A stretch of DNA of 11,697 bases from Akkermansia sp. Its GTDB lineage: Bacteria > Verrucomicrobiota > Verrucomicrobiia > Verrucomicrobiales > Akkermansiaceae. The notes under the pieces were generated by a model. It saw nothing but the letters and a program-made list of their open reading frames with translations. It made no database searches and was not told where the DNA came from. This document shows, piece after piece, positions 5,534 to 11,697 of this stretch. Positions within the stretch are counted from its first letter, which is position 1. Every line of letters begins with the position of its first letter. The stretch spans positions 1 through 11,697 of the forward strand of contig JAFZGH010000223.1 of assembly GCA_017555465.1 (NCBI GenBank), written 5' to 3'. The position numbers and the translations under genes are program-made.

Positions 5534-7264
5534 ATGGTGATGGAACGGAAAACGGGCGTGTTGATGCCACTCTTTTCTTTGCGGCGTACAGGTGATGCCG
5601 GCATTGGGGACCTGGCGGCTCTGGAAGAATGGATTGACTGGGCGGCGGCACACCATGTGGGCTTTCTGCAGCTTCTGCCGGTGAATGCGCTTAGCGAGAA
5701 TGATGTTCCTTCCCCGTATTCATCTATCAGTTCCGTGGCGCTGGAGCCGCTTTATCTCACTCTGGAGCGAATTCCGGGTATGCCGGCTGATGTGCCATCT
5801 TACCCGGAGGATTTACCGCCGCTGCAGCAGCCTGGTGGCCGCGATCTGGTGGATTATGCCCGCGTGCGCACGTACAAGCGTTACTGGTTCCGGCAGGCTT
5901 GGAAACGCTTTGAAAAAGAGCCGGAATTCGCTACTCTGCGTGCCGAGTTTGCCGACTGGGTGCGGGGGCAGGGAAGCTGGCTGGAGGATTTTTCCACTTT
6001 CATGGTGGCCAGTTTCGGTTTCGGCACGATTGCCTGGTGGCTCTGGCCAGAGCAGAATACCGATGTGGTGCGTCGCATCGTGAATGATTGTGCCGATTCC
6101 CGCGCCCAGAAACGCTACCAGCAGTGGCTGCAGTGGCTCTGCGCGCGCGAGTGGTCTCGTGTGCGCGCGCATGCTGATGAAAAGGGAGTGTTGCTTATGG
6201 GGGATGTACCCATCGGGGTATCCGTGGCCAGCGCCGATGTGTTTTTCGAACGATACCTCTTCGATATGGACTGGAGTGGCGGTGCCCCGGCCGAAGGTAA
6301 TTTTGCGGAAGATCCGTTCACGGCCAAATGGGGGCAGAACTGGGGCATTCCCCTCTACCGCTGGGATGTGATGGAACGCGATGGCTTTGCCTGGTGGCAC
6401 CGTCGCATCCGCAAGCTGGCAGAGGTGTTTTCCATATACCGCATCGACCACGTGCTGGGCTTCTATCGCATCTATGCCTTCCCGTGGATGCCTGACCGCA
6501 ACCCGGAGTTCCTGCCCCTTTCGGTGGAGGAGGCTGCTGCGCGTTGCGGGGGGCGTCGTCCGGGGTTCCGTCCGCATGGCGACTGGACAGAGCAGGAGCG
6601 GCGCGATAATTTGTCGCGCGGTGATTACCTGCTGCGCCAGTTACTCAAAGCCGCACCGGGAGTGCGCGTGGTGGGGGAGGATCTGGGCTGTGTGCCGGAT
6701 TATGTGCGGCCGGATTTATCCTACCTGCGCATTGCCGGCTTCAAGATACCGCATTGGGAAATCACCCCGGAGCAGCAGATTGTGCGGGGCGAGACCTACA
6801 ATCCCTGTTCCTTCGCCACCTATGCCACGCACGATTTTCCGCCGCTCTGTAACGATTGGAATGACTGGCAGGAGGCTGTGCAGGATGCTTATGGTGCGAC
6901 CTGCGACCCTGCCACCCCGCCGGATGTGCGCCGCGCTGCCCAGCAGAAAGGGCAGGACTGCGCCCGCGTCCTCTGCTGGCTGGGGGATTTTGCCGGGCTG
7001 CACCACCGGGAATGCCTGGTGCCATGGCATCAGGGCATCAAAGATGCGCTTATCCGCGCGCTGCTGCAGAGTAATTCTGCCTATGCCGCGCTCATGTGGA
7101 CCGAGCTGTTCGATATTCCGGTGCGCCTGAATACTCCTGGAACCGAGGACGGCACAAACTGGCGCCCCCGCATTCCCTTTACCGCTGCAGAGGCTTCTGA
7201 AATGGAGCAGAGTGCCTGGTTGAAGCAGCTTTCTGCAGAATCCGGGCGTGCGGACAATCCGTAA
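5534..7264 (+). CDS. malQ: 4-alpha-glucanotransferase (GH77 amylomaltase)
   Basis: Transfers alpha-1,4-glucan segments between malto-oligosaccharides in the cytoplasm, serving maltodextrin and glycogen metabolism. It has 576 aa. The GH77 landmarks are all present: PLFSLRRTGDAGIGDLAAL at the N-terminus, SPYSSISSVALEPLYL, NWGIPLYRWD, the nucleophile D305 in YRIDHVLGF, the acid/base E382 in VGEDLG, and D434 in THD. The WGIP.YRWD and AWWHRRI segments look more like the catalytic core of the plant-type DPE2 branch than like the short Thermus-type enzyme, but no N-terminal starch-binding domains are present. The start at 5534 (MVMERKTG) could instead be the in-frame ATG at 5540. It is monocistronic, between a candidate promoter and a terminator. 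Confidence 0.93.
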   Translation: MVMERKTGVLMPLFSLRRTGDAGIGDLAALEEWIDWAAAHHVGFLQLLPVNALSENDVPSPYSSISSVALEPLYLTLERIPGMPADVPSYPEDLPPLQQPGGRDLVDYARVRTYKRYWFRQAWKRFEKEPEFATLRAEFADWVRGQGSWLEDFSTFMVASFGFGTIAWWLWPEQNTDVVRRIVNDCADSRAQKRYQQWLQWLCAREWSRVRAHADEKGVLLMGDVPIGVSVASADVFFERYLFDMDWSGGAPAEGNFAEDPFTAKWGQNWGIPLYRWDVMERDGFAWWHRRIRKLAEVFSIYRIDHVLGFYRIYAFPWMPDRNPEFLPLSVEEAAARCGGRRPGFRPHGDWTEQERRDNLSRGDYLLRQLLKAAPGVRVVGEDLGCVPDYVRPDLSYLRIAGFKIPHWEITPEQQIVRGETYNPCSFATYATHDFPPLCNDWNDWQEAVQDAYGATCDPATPPDVRRAAQQKGQDCARVLCWLGDFAGLHHRECLVPWHQGIKDALIRALLQSNSAYAALMWTELFDIPVRLNTPGTEDGTNWRPRIPFTAAEASEMEQSAWLKQLSAESGRADNP

Positions 7265-7280
7265 TCGCCTTTTCTGCGAA

Positions 7281-7319
7281 CAAGCCCACCCCTGGATGAA
7301 GTGGGGAGGGCTTGGTTTT
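7281..7319 (+). terminator. Terminator after malQ
   Basis: CAAGCCC (7281-7287) pairs with GGGCTTG (7308-7314), and CCCC (7289-7292) pairs with GGGG (7303-7306), with one A-A mismatch between the two stems and a 10-nt loop. GTTTT follows. It lies between the convergent malQ and thioredoxin-like genes; the minus-strand exit has no T-run, so it mainly serves malQ. Confidence 0.75.
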
Positions 7320-7350
7320 GAGTCAGTGTAATGGGTGGGCTGAGCCAGAA

Positions 7351-7974
7351 TCAGAAATCAGACTCATCTTCATCCTCGGCAGCCTTTCTGCCCTTTTTCT
7401 TGCTCTTCTTGGCCTTGGATTTTTCGCGAGCAGCAGCCGCAGCATCCTTGGCCTCCTGCTTCTGAATATCGCGCAGCAATTTTTTCCAATCCTTGACGAA
7501 CTCACTTACATCGGGGCCTCCCGCTTCTCCCAGTTTCTTGCCGTCCGGGGTCATGGCTACCATGCAGGGGAGAAGCCCCTGGCCTGTGTACTCCCACGGA
7601 ATACCGCAGCTCATGCTGACGCTGGGGTGAATCACCGGAAAATCCATCTTGGCACTCTTGACCCATTTGGCAGCGGCTTCCGGGTTCTGGTCCACGTTCA
7701 ACATGACCATTTCGCATCCCTTGCGCTTCATTTTCTTATATTCCTTCACCAGCGTGGGGGCTTCTGCCACGCAGATGCCGCAGGTGGAGCGGGATTGGTA
7801 CACAAAGTAGATTTTAGCCTTGAGATTGGGCTTGGCTTTGTTGACCAGCTTGACGCTTTCGAGCACCTGGGGAATGCGGGCTAATTCCTCAGTTGCAGCC
7901 TCGTCTTCTGCATAAGTGATTTCGCCACAGCAGAACAGAGCCAGCAGACTGAACAGTTGGAGCAGCTTTTTCAT
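7351..7974 (-). CDS. Secreted thioredoxin-fold protein with charged C-terminal tail
   Basis: A 207-aa exported protein. Residues 1-22 form a Sec signal peptide (MKKLLQLFSLLALFCC..., with likely cleavage after TYA at 20-22; the CC pair is not a canonical lipobox). The thioredoxin fold shows IYFVYQSRSTCGIC with active-site C65 and C68, then VMLNVDQNPEAA, and a cis-proline candidate P136 in GLLPCMV followed by PDGKKLGE. Further cysteines lie at 87, 123 and 137. After the fold, about 40 residues are Lys/Ala-rich and end in an acidic patch (EDEDESDF), unlike ordinary TlpA/ResA-type proteins. The role is probably disulfide exchange or redox folding in the periplasm; the substrate is unknown. It is divergent from the cyd operon, 111 nt away. 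Confidence 0.75.
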   Translation of the reverse strand: MKKLLQLFSLLALFCCGEITYAEDEAATEELARIPQVLESVKLVNKAKPNLKAKIYFVYQSRSTCGICVAEAPTLVKEYKKMKRKGCEMVMLNVDQNPEAAAKWVKSAKMDFPVIHPSVSMSCGIPWEYTGQGLLPCMVAMTPDGKKLGEAGGPDVSEFVKDWKKLLRDIQKQEAKDAAAAAREKSKAKKSKKKGRKAAEDEDESDF

Positions 7975-8051
7975 GCGGCCAGCTTATCAGTTTTCTCCCC
8001 TCTTAGCAATGCAAAAATGACACATGTGCCCCGGAGCTGAGTTCTATATAC

Positions 8052-8079
8052 TTGCAATCGCAGTGGATTTGTCTATAAT
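8052..8079 (+). promoter_or_regulatory. Promoter of the cyd operon
   Basis: A -35 TTGCAA at 8052-8057 (4 of 6) and a consensus -10 TATAAT at 8074-8079 are 16 nt apart. The start codon of the first gene begins at 8086, 6 nt after the -10, so transcription would start at or next to the A of the ATG and the mRNA would be leaderless. Confidence 0.7.
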
Positions 8080-8085
8080 GCCAGA

Positions 8086-8295
8086 ATGCTTTTCGGCAGG
8101 ATTGTGAAGTTTTACATGGACGGTTTCCGCCGCATGACGCTGGGGCGCACGCTGTGGTGCATTATCCTGCTGAAGCTTTTTATCATGTTTGCGGTGCTGA
8201 AAGCCTTTTTCTTTCCGGCGTATCTGCAGGGGAATGAACAGGAAAAGTCGCAGACCGTATCAGAAGAGCTGACAAACCGCCTTATTTCAGAATGA
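8086..8295 (+). CDS. DUF4492 small membrane protein of the cytochrome bd operon
   Basis: A 69-aa protein matching the DUF4492 pattern, KFYMDGFRRMTLGRTLWCIILLKLFIMFAVLK split by one membrane helix (about 23-46), followed by FFFP and a polar tail. Members of this family are known mainly as short genes next to cydA in Bacteroidota and Campylobacterota. Here it is the first gene after a strong promoter and stops only 6 nt before cydA. Its size and single helix recall the small bd-oxidase subunits CydX and CydS, so a role as an accessory or assembly subunit is a reasonable inference but is not shown by the sequence. Confidence 0.82.
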   Translation: MLFGRIVKFYMDGFRRMTLGRTLWCIILLKLFIMFAVLKAFFFPAYLQGNEQEKSQTVSEELTNRLISE

Positions 8296-8301
8296 AAACT
8301 T

Positions 8302-9849
8302 ATGGATGCCATTGATTCATCGCTTGTAGATTGGTCGCGTGCACAGTTTGCGCTCACAGCCATGTACCACTGGATATTTGTGCCGCTCACCCTCGGTCTG
8401 GGGGTAATCATGGCGATTATGGAGACGCTCTACGTGCGCACCGGGCGTGAGTTCTGGAAACAGACGGCAAAATTCTGGATGAAGCTCTTTGGCATCAACT
8501 TTGCCATGGGGGTGGCCACCGGCATCATTCTGGAGTTCGAGTTCGGTACGAACTGGAGCAATTACAGCTGGTTTGTGGGCGATATCTTCGGCGCGCCGCT
8601 GGCTATTGAGGGCATCGTGGCCTTCTTTATGGAATCCACCTTCATTGCCATCATGTATTTTGGCTGGAACAAGGTGGGCAAGGGGGCTCATCTGGCCTCC
8701 ACCTGGCTCACCATCATCGGCGCTACCCTTTCGGCCTGGTGGATTCTTGTGGCCAATGCCTGGATGCAGTACCCCGTGGGCATGGAATTCAACCCCGATA
8801 CCGTGCGCAATGAAATGGTGGATTTTGCTGCCGTGGCGCTTTCTCCTGTGGCAGTGGTCAAGTTCTGCCACACGGTCACTTCCTCCTGGGTGCTGGGGGC
8901 TATGTTTGTGGTGGGCGTGAGCTGCTGGTATCTGCTGCGCGGTCGGCACACCGATTTTGCGAAAGCCAGCATCCGTGTGGCCTGCTGGTTTGGTCTGGTG
9001 GCGGCGCTGCTCACCGCGCACACCGGGCATCAGAGCGGGCGGGATATTGCGCTGCACCAGCCCATGAAGCTGGCCGCTGCCGAGGGACTGTACGAAGGCG
9101 GCACCAGCCAGGGGCTTGTGCTGGGCGGCGTGCTCACCCCAGGGGTGGACTGGGCTGCCCCGACGGAGCAGAACCGCTTCCTCTTCCAGGTGGAAATGCC
9201 CTGTGCGCTTTCCTTCCTGGCCACTCATGAACTCGATGGCTATGTGCCCGGCATCCGCAATCTGCTGGAGGGCGGCTACCCGCTGCTGGCGGGTGGGGTG
9301 GTGCTCTCTGCCGGGGAGAAAATGCAGCGCGGCCGCACCGCTATTGCCGCCCTGGCGACCTACCGCACCTCCCGCGATGCCGCAGAAAAGCAGGTGGCGT
9401 TGAAAACCCTGCGGGCCAATTTCGATTGCTTCGGCTATGGGTATCTGAAATCGCCCGCAGAGTTGGTGCCCAATGTGCCGTTGACCTTCTACAGCTTCCG
9501 CATTATGGTGATGCTGGGGGGGTATTTCATAGCCCTCTTTGCCGGGCTGCTCCTGCTGGGCAAATACATCATGCGCTGGAAGTGGGCGCTGCTGCTTATT
9601 GTGCTCACCACACCGCTGGCATGGCTGGCAAGCCAGGCTGGCTGGGTGGTGGCCGAGGTAGGGCGCCAGCCATGGGCCATTCAGGGGCTTCTGCCCAATG
9701 TGGCGGCTATTTCCCGGCTGGATGTGGGCTCGGTGCAGACCACGTTCTTCATCTTCCTGGGGTTGTTCACGCTGCTGCTGGTGGCAGAAGTGAGTATCAT
9801 GGCTTGCGCCATCGCCACCGGCCCTGAAACCGATAACACTGCTGCATAA
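8302..9849 (+). CDS. cydA: Cytochrome bd ubiquinol oxidase subunit I
   Basis: The quinol-oxidising, haem-bearing subunit of the bd oxidase, which reduces O2 to water with high affinity at the inner membrane. At 515 aa it is close to E. coli CydA. All key residues can be placed: the haem b595/d-side H23, E103 and E111 in IEGIVAFFMEST, haem b558 ligands H190 (KFCHTV) and M402 (FRIMVMLG), the Q-loop pair K256 and E261 (QPMKLAAAEGL), and the GRQPW motif at 454-458. The Q-loop spans roughly 255-395, so it is of the long type. It starts 6 nt after the DUF4492 gene and is followed by cydB after 2 nt. The enzyme would let a mostly anaerobic cell respire or remove traces of oxygen. Confidence 0.97.
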   Translation: MDAIDSSLVDWSRAQFALTAMYHWIFVPLTLGLGVIMAIMETLYVRTGREFWKQTAKFWMKLFGINFAMGVATGIILEFEFGTNWSNYSWFVGDIFGAPLAIEGIVAFFMESTFIAIMYFGWNKVGKGAHLASTWLTIIGATLSAWWILVANAWMQYPVGMEFNPDTVRNEMVDFAAVALSPVAVVKFCHTVTSSWVLGAMFVVGVSCWYLLRGRHTDFAKASIRVACWFGLVAALLTAHTGHQSGRDIALHQPMKLAAAEGLYEGGTSQGLVLGGVLTPGVDWAAPTEQNRFLFQVEMPCALSFLATHELDGYVPGIRNLLEGGYPLLAGGVVLSAGEKMQRGRTAIAALATYRTSRDAAEKQVALKTLRANFDCFGYGYLKSPAELVPNVPLTFYSFRIMVMLGGYFIALFAGLLLLGKYIMRWKWALLLIVLTTPLAWLASQAGWVVAEVGRQPWAIQGLLPNVAAISRLDVGSVQTTFFIFLGLFTLLLVAEVSIMACAIATGPETDNTAA

Positions 9850-9851
9850 AC

Positions 9852-10973
9852 ATGAACGATATTTTCTTACTCCAACACTACTGGTGGTTCCTGGTTTCTC
9901 TGCTGGGGGCTCTGCTCGTATTCCTCATGTTTGTGCAGGGCGGGCAATCGCTCATCTGGACACTCGGCAGGACAGAGGAACACCGCCGCATGCTCCTGCT
10001 GGCCACCGGGCGCAAGTGGGAGCTCACCTTTACCACACTTGTCACCTTCGGCGGGGCGTTCTTTGCTTCGTTCCCGCTTTTTTACAGCACCAGCTTCGGC
10101 GGTGCGTACTGGGTGTGGACACTCATCCTGCTCTGCTTTGTGCTGCAGGCTGTTTCGTACGAGTTCCAGCTCAGGCGCAGCAACCTGCTCGGCATGAATA
10201 CCTACCGCGTGTTCCTATTCCTCAATGGGGTGCTCGGTCCGCTGCTTATCGGCACAGCCGTGGGCGCCTTCTTTACCGGGGCGGAATTTGTGGTCGATAA
10301 ACTGGCCGTTACCAACCCCGCCATGCCGGTCATTTCCCGCTGGGCAAATCCGCTGCACGGGTTGGAAGCCGCCCTGGTGCCGCAGAACCTGCTGCTGGGT
10401 CTTAGCGTATTCCTGCTCACCCGCCTGCTGGCCTGCCTGTATTTCCTGGGCTGCATGGCAGATGCCGCGCTGCGCGAAACCTGCCGTTGCCGTCTCTGGA
10501 TGGAGGGGGCGTTCTTCCTTCTCTTCTTCCTCACCTGGCTGGGTTACTGGCTCACCTCCACCGGCATGGGCTACATGCTGGATGGCCTCGTGTACCCGGT
10601 GCAGCACAAGTACCTGAACAACCTCCTCGATATGCCGGGTGTCGCCGGCGTGCTGCTGGTGGGCGTGGTGCTCGTGCTGGCCGGGCTGGTGCAGGGGCTG
10701 CGCGGCTGGCGCAAGGCGTTCTGGCTGGCCGGCCCGGGCAGTGTGCTGGTGGTGCTGGCCTTGCTGCTCTGCGCCGGGTGGAACCACACCGCCTATTATC
10801 CCTCTGTGGTCGATGAGCAGAGTTCGCTCACCATTGCCAACAGTTCTTCCAGTCTTTTCACGCTCAGGACCATGACTGTGGTTTCCTTCTTCATTCCCTT
10901 TGTGCTGGCCTACATTGCCTGGGCCTGGCGGGCTCTGGATAAGAAGCCGATTACGCCGGATGAGGTGGAGTAG
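9852..10973 (+). CDS. cydB: Cytochrome bd ubiquinol oxidase subunit II
   Basis: The partner subunit of CydA, which structurally stabilises the haem core. It has 373 aa with about eight or nine hydrophobic helices. Recognisable segments are the N-terminal HYWWFLVSLLGALLVFLMFVQGG split by the first helix, GRKWELTFTTLVTFGGAFFASFPLFYS, SYEFQLRR, and the C-terminal GWNHTAYYPS that is typical of the Bacteroidota-like CydB branch, followed by a final helix. The gene begins 2 nt after the cydA stop and is the last gene of the operon. No cydC/cydD transporter genes are next to it within the window. Confidence 0.96.
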   Translation: MNDIFLLQHYWWFLVSLLGALLVFLMFVQGGQSLIWTLGRTEEHRRMLLLATGRKWELTFTTLVTFGGAFFASFPLFYSTSFGGAYWVWTLILLCFVLQAVSYEFQLRRSNLLGMNTYRVFLFLNGVLGPLLIGTAVGAFFTGAEFVVDKLAVTNPAMPVISRWANPLHGLEAALVPQNLLLGLSVFLLTRLLACLYFLGCMADAALRETCRCRLWMEGAFFLLFFLTWLGYWLTSTGMGYMLDGLVYPVQHKYLNNLLDMPGVAGVLLVGVVLVLAGLVQGLRGWRKAFWLAGPGSVLVVLALLLCAGWNHTAYYPSVVDEQSSLTIANSSSSLFTLRTMTVVSFFIPFVLAYIAWAWRALDKKPITPDEVE

Positions 10974-10980
10974 GTGCAGA

Positions 10981-11010
10981 AAACGGCGTATCCGGGTGGA
11001 TACGCCGTTT
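10981..11010. terminator. Bidirectional hairpin between cydB and the PEP-CTERM gene
   Basis: AAACGGCGTATCC (10981-10993) is perfectly complementary to GGATACGCCGTTT (10998-11010), with a GGGT loop: 13 base pairs without mismatch. On the + strand TTT CGGTT follows, and on the minus strand TTTTC follows. It lies 7 nt after the cydB stop and 33 nt past the convergent gene's stop, so it can serve both. Confidence 0.85.
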
Positions 11011-11043
11011 CGGTTCTAGTGTGTGAAATGACCGTATGGAGCT

Positions 11044-11697
11044 TTATCGGCGGCGTCGGCAAGCCAGACCCGCCAGCGCCAGCAGGGAAAGAGCAGCCGA
11101 TGCAGGCTCGGGGACAGAACGAGGTGCGGTGCGAAGGCCGGAAACCTCCATCAGGGTTCTTCCTATGGTTGCATTGGGCTCATAGAAAATGACGCTGCCT
11201 GTGCCTCCATTCTTGCCTGCATCATACATGCATTTGGCTTTCACCTGGTACAGCCCCAGGTCTCCGTTAATGTCATCTGAATTGGTGAGCCAGAGGGACG
11301 TGAGCTCGTAGCCGTTTGCTGTTATATCGTATGTAACACCCCAGAGCGTGTAGGCGTGTCCCGTCGGGGCATTGCTTCCCATTTCTGTGGAAATGGTGAG
11401 GGCATAGCCCTTCTGCAGAGCCGTGACGATGGTTTCACTATACCAGTACGGGTTATAGGTTCCGGAAGCAACCTCACTCCAGGAGATAATATCAATGGGA
11501 TAGGCTGTGGTATCATATACATTCTTGAGGAATCCGCCCTCGGTGAGGGCCGTATTAGCATTAGCCTCGTCCTTGTCGAAATAGGCCCACCCCGCCGAAT
11601 CTGGAGCTTCCCATTCGCCGGTAACCCACCATTTGTATGCATAGCCGGCTTTTCCTCCGCCATTGTCGAAGACCTTCCGGAAATAATCGGGAACCTC
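11044..11697 (-). CDS. PEP-CTERM protein resembling IdeS/Mac (C66) cysteine endopeptidase, 5'-truncated
   Basis: The reading frame is open from 11697 to the stop at 11044, so the visible 217 residues are the C-terminal part of a longer protein; its start and signal peptide lie beyond the window. The core reads GHAYTLWGVTYD (fragment residues 113-124), then LWLTNSDD (135-142). This follows the IdeS pattern of a catalytic His in H..xLWG, then a strand ending TDSD, then a strand-rich end. H114 would be the catalytic histidine; the first of the two IdeS aspartates is N139 and the second is D141. Upstream, WWVTGEWEAPDSAGWAYF and a Ser/Thr-rich loop also fit. The catalytic Cys would lie outside. 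Residues 195-217 are a PEP-CTERM tag: VPEP, a hydrophobic helix, then RRRR. The family call is from remembered motifs; PEP-CTERM is secure. Confidence 0.65.
   Translation of the reverse strand, partial: EVPDYFRKVFDNGGGKAGYAYKWWVTGEWEAPDSAGWAYFDKDEANANTALTEGGFLKNVYDTTAYPIDIISWSEVASGTYNPYWYSETIVTALQKGYALTISTEMGSNAPTGHAYTLWGVTYDITANGYELTSLWLTNSDDINGDLGLYQVKAKCMYDAGKNGGTGSVIFYEPNATIGRTLMEVSGLRTAPRSVPEPASAALSLLALAGLACRRRR

Noticed and set aside
8317..9228. 303-codon minus-strand reading frame opposite cydA
   Set aside because: It is rich in His, Gly and Pro with no family match, and cydA on the other strand has every catalytic residue in place.
10974..11192. 72-codon plus-strand reading frame after cydB
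   Set aside because: It begins in the terminator hairpin and runs antisense to the PEP-CTERM tail; no family features are seen.
11322..11663. 113-codon minus-strand reading frame overlapping the PEP-CTERM gene
   Set aside because: It is out of frame with the IdeS-like/PEP-CTERM reading frame, which is open through the whole region and carries the motifs.

Overview
The window looks like chromosomal DNA from a gut-associated Verrucomicrobium of the Akkermansia type. Four things suggest this: a protein ending in a VPEP-helix-RRRR (PEP-CTERM) tail, a DUF4492-cydA-cydB cytochrome bd cluster, GC-rich coding with very few Shine-Dalgarno sites, and verrucomicrobial-looking versions of bL33 and a DksA-like protein. 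The lineage call is inference from gene content. I saw no tRNA, rRNA, CRISPR array, insertion sequence or phage gene.

Layout: (1) 39-1322, serS, with its own promoter and a hairpin after it. (2) 1398-3263, a tight + strand operon: a TolQ/ExbB protein, an ExbD/TolR-like protein whose membrane aspartate is replaced by asparagine, a proline-rich single-pass protein where TonB might be expected, and a membrane-anchored zinc ribbon. The last three genes overlap by ATGA. (3) 5321-3301 on the minus strand: a DksA/TraR-like protein with half its zinc ligands missing, bL33 and bS18 without CxxC zinc sites, a strong terminator, then folE2, the zinc-independent GTP cyclohydrolase. Together they resemble the zinc-sparing gene sets known from Zur regulons. 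(4) 5322-5533, a divergent intergenic region with a perfect 31-nt palindrome (15-1-15) and a promoter-embedded 12-nt palindrome. (5) 5534-7264, a GH77 4-alpha-glucanotransferase (malQ), closed by a terminator. (6) 7351-7974, minus strand, a secreted thioredoxin-fold protein. (7) 8086-10973, a DUF4492 protein, cydA and cydB, driven by a near-consensus promoter and closed by a 13-bp hairpin. (8) 11044-11697, minus strand, the C-terminal part of a PEP-CTERM protein that resembles IdeS/Mac (C66) cysteine endopeptidases and runs off the window.

How the parts may fit: the cyd operon would give high-affinity oxygen respiration suited to a mucus-layer anaerobe. MalQ processes maltodextrins or glycogen. 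The Exb-like operon would be an energised envelope complex of unusual composition. The ribosomal/DksA/FolE2 block may let translation, stringent control and folate synthesis run when zinc is scarce. Several + strand promoters put the -10 box only 6-9 nt before the start codon, which suggests leaderless or nearly leaderless mRNAs.
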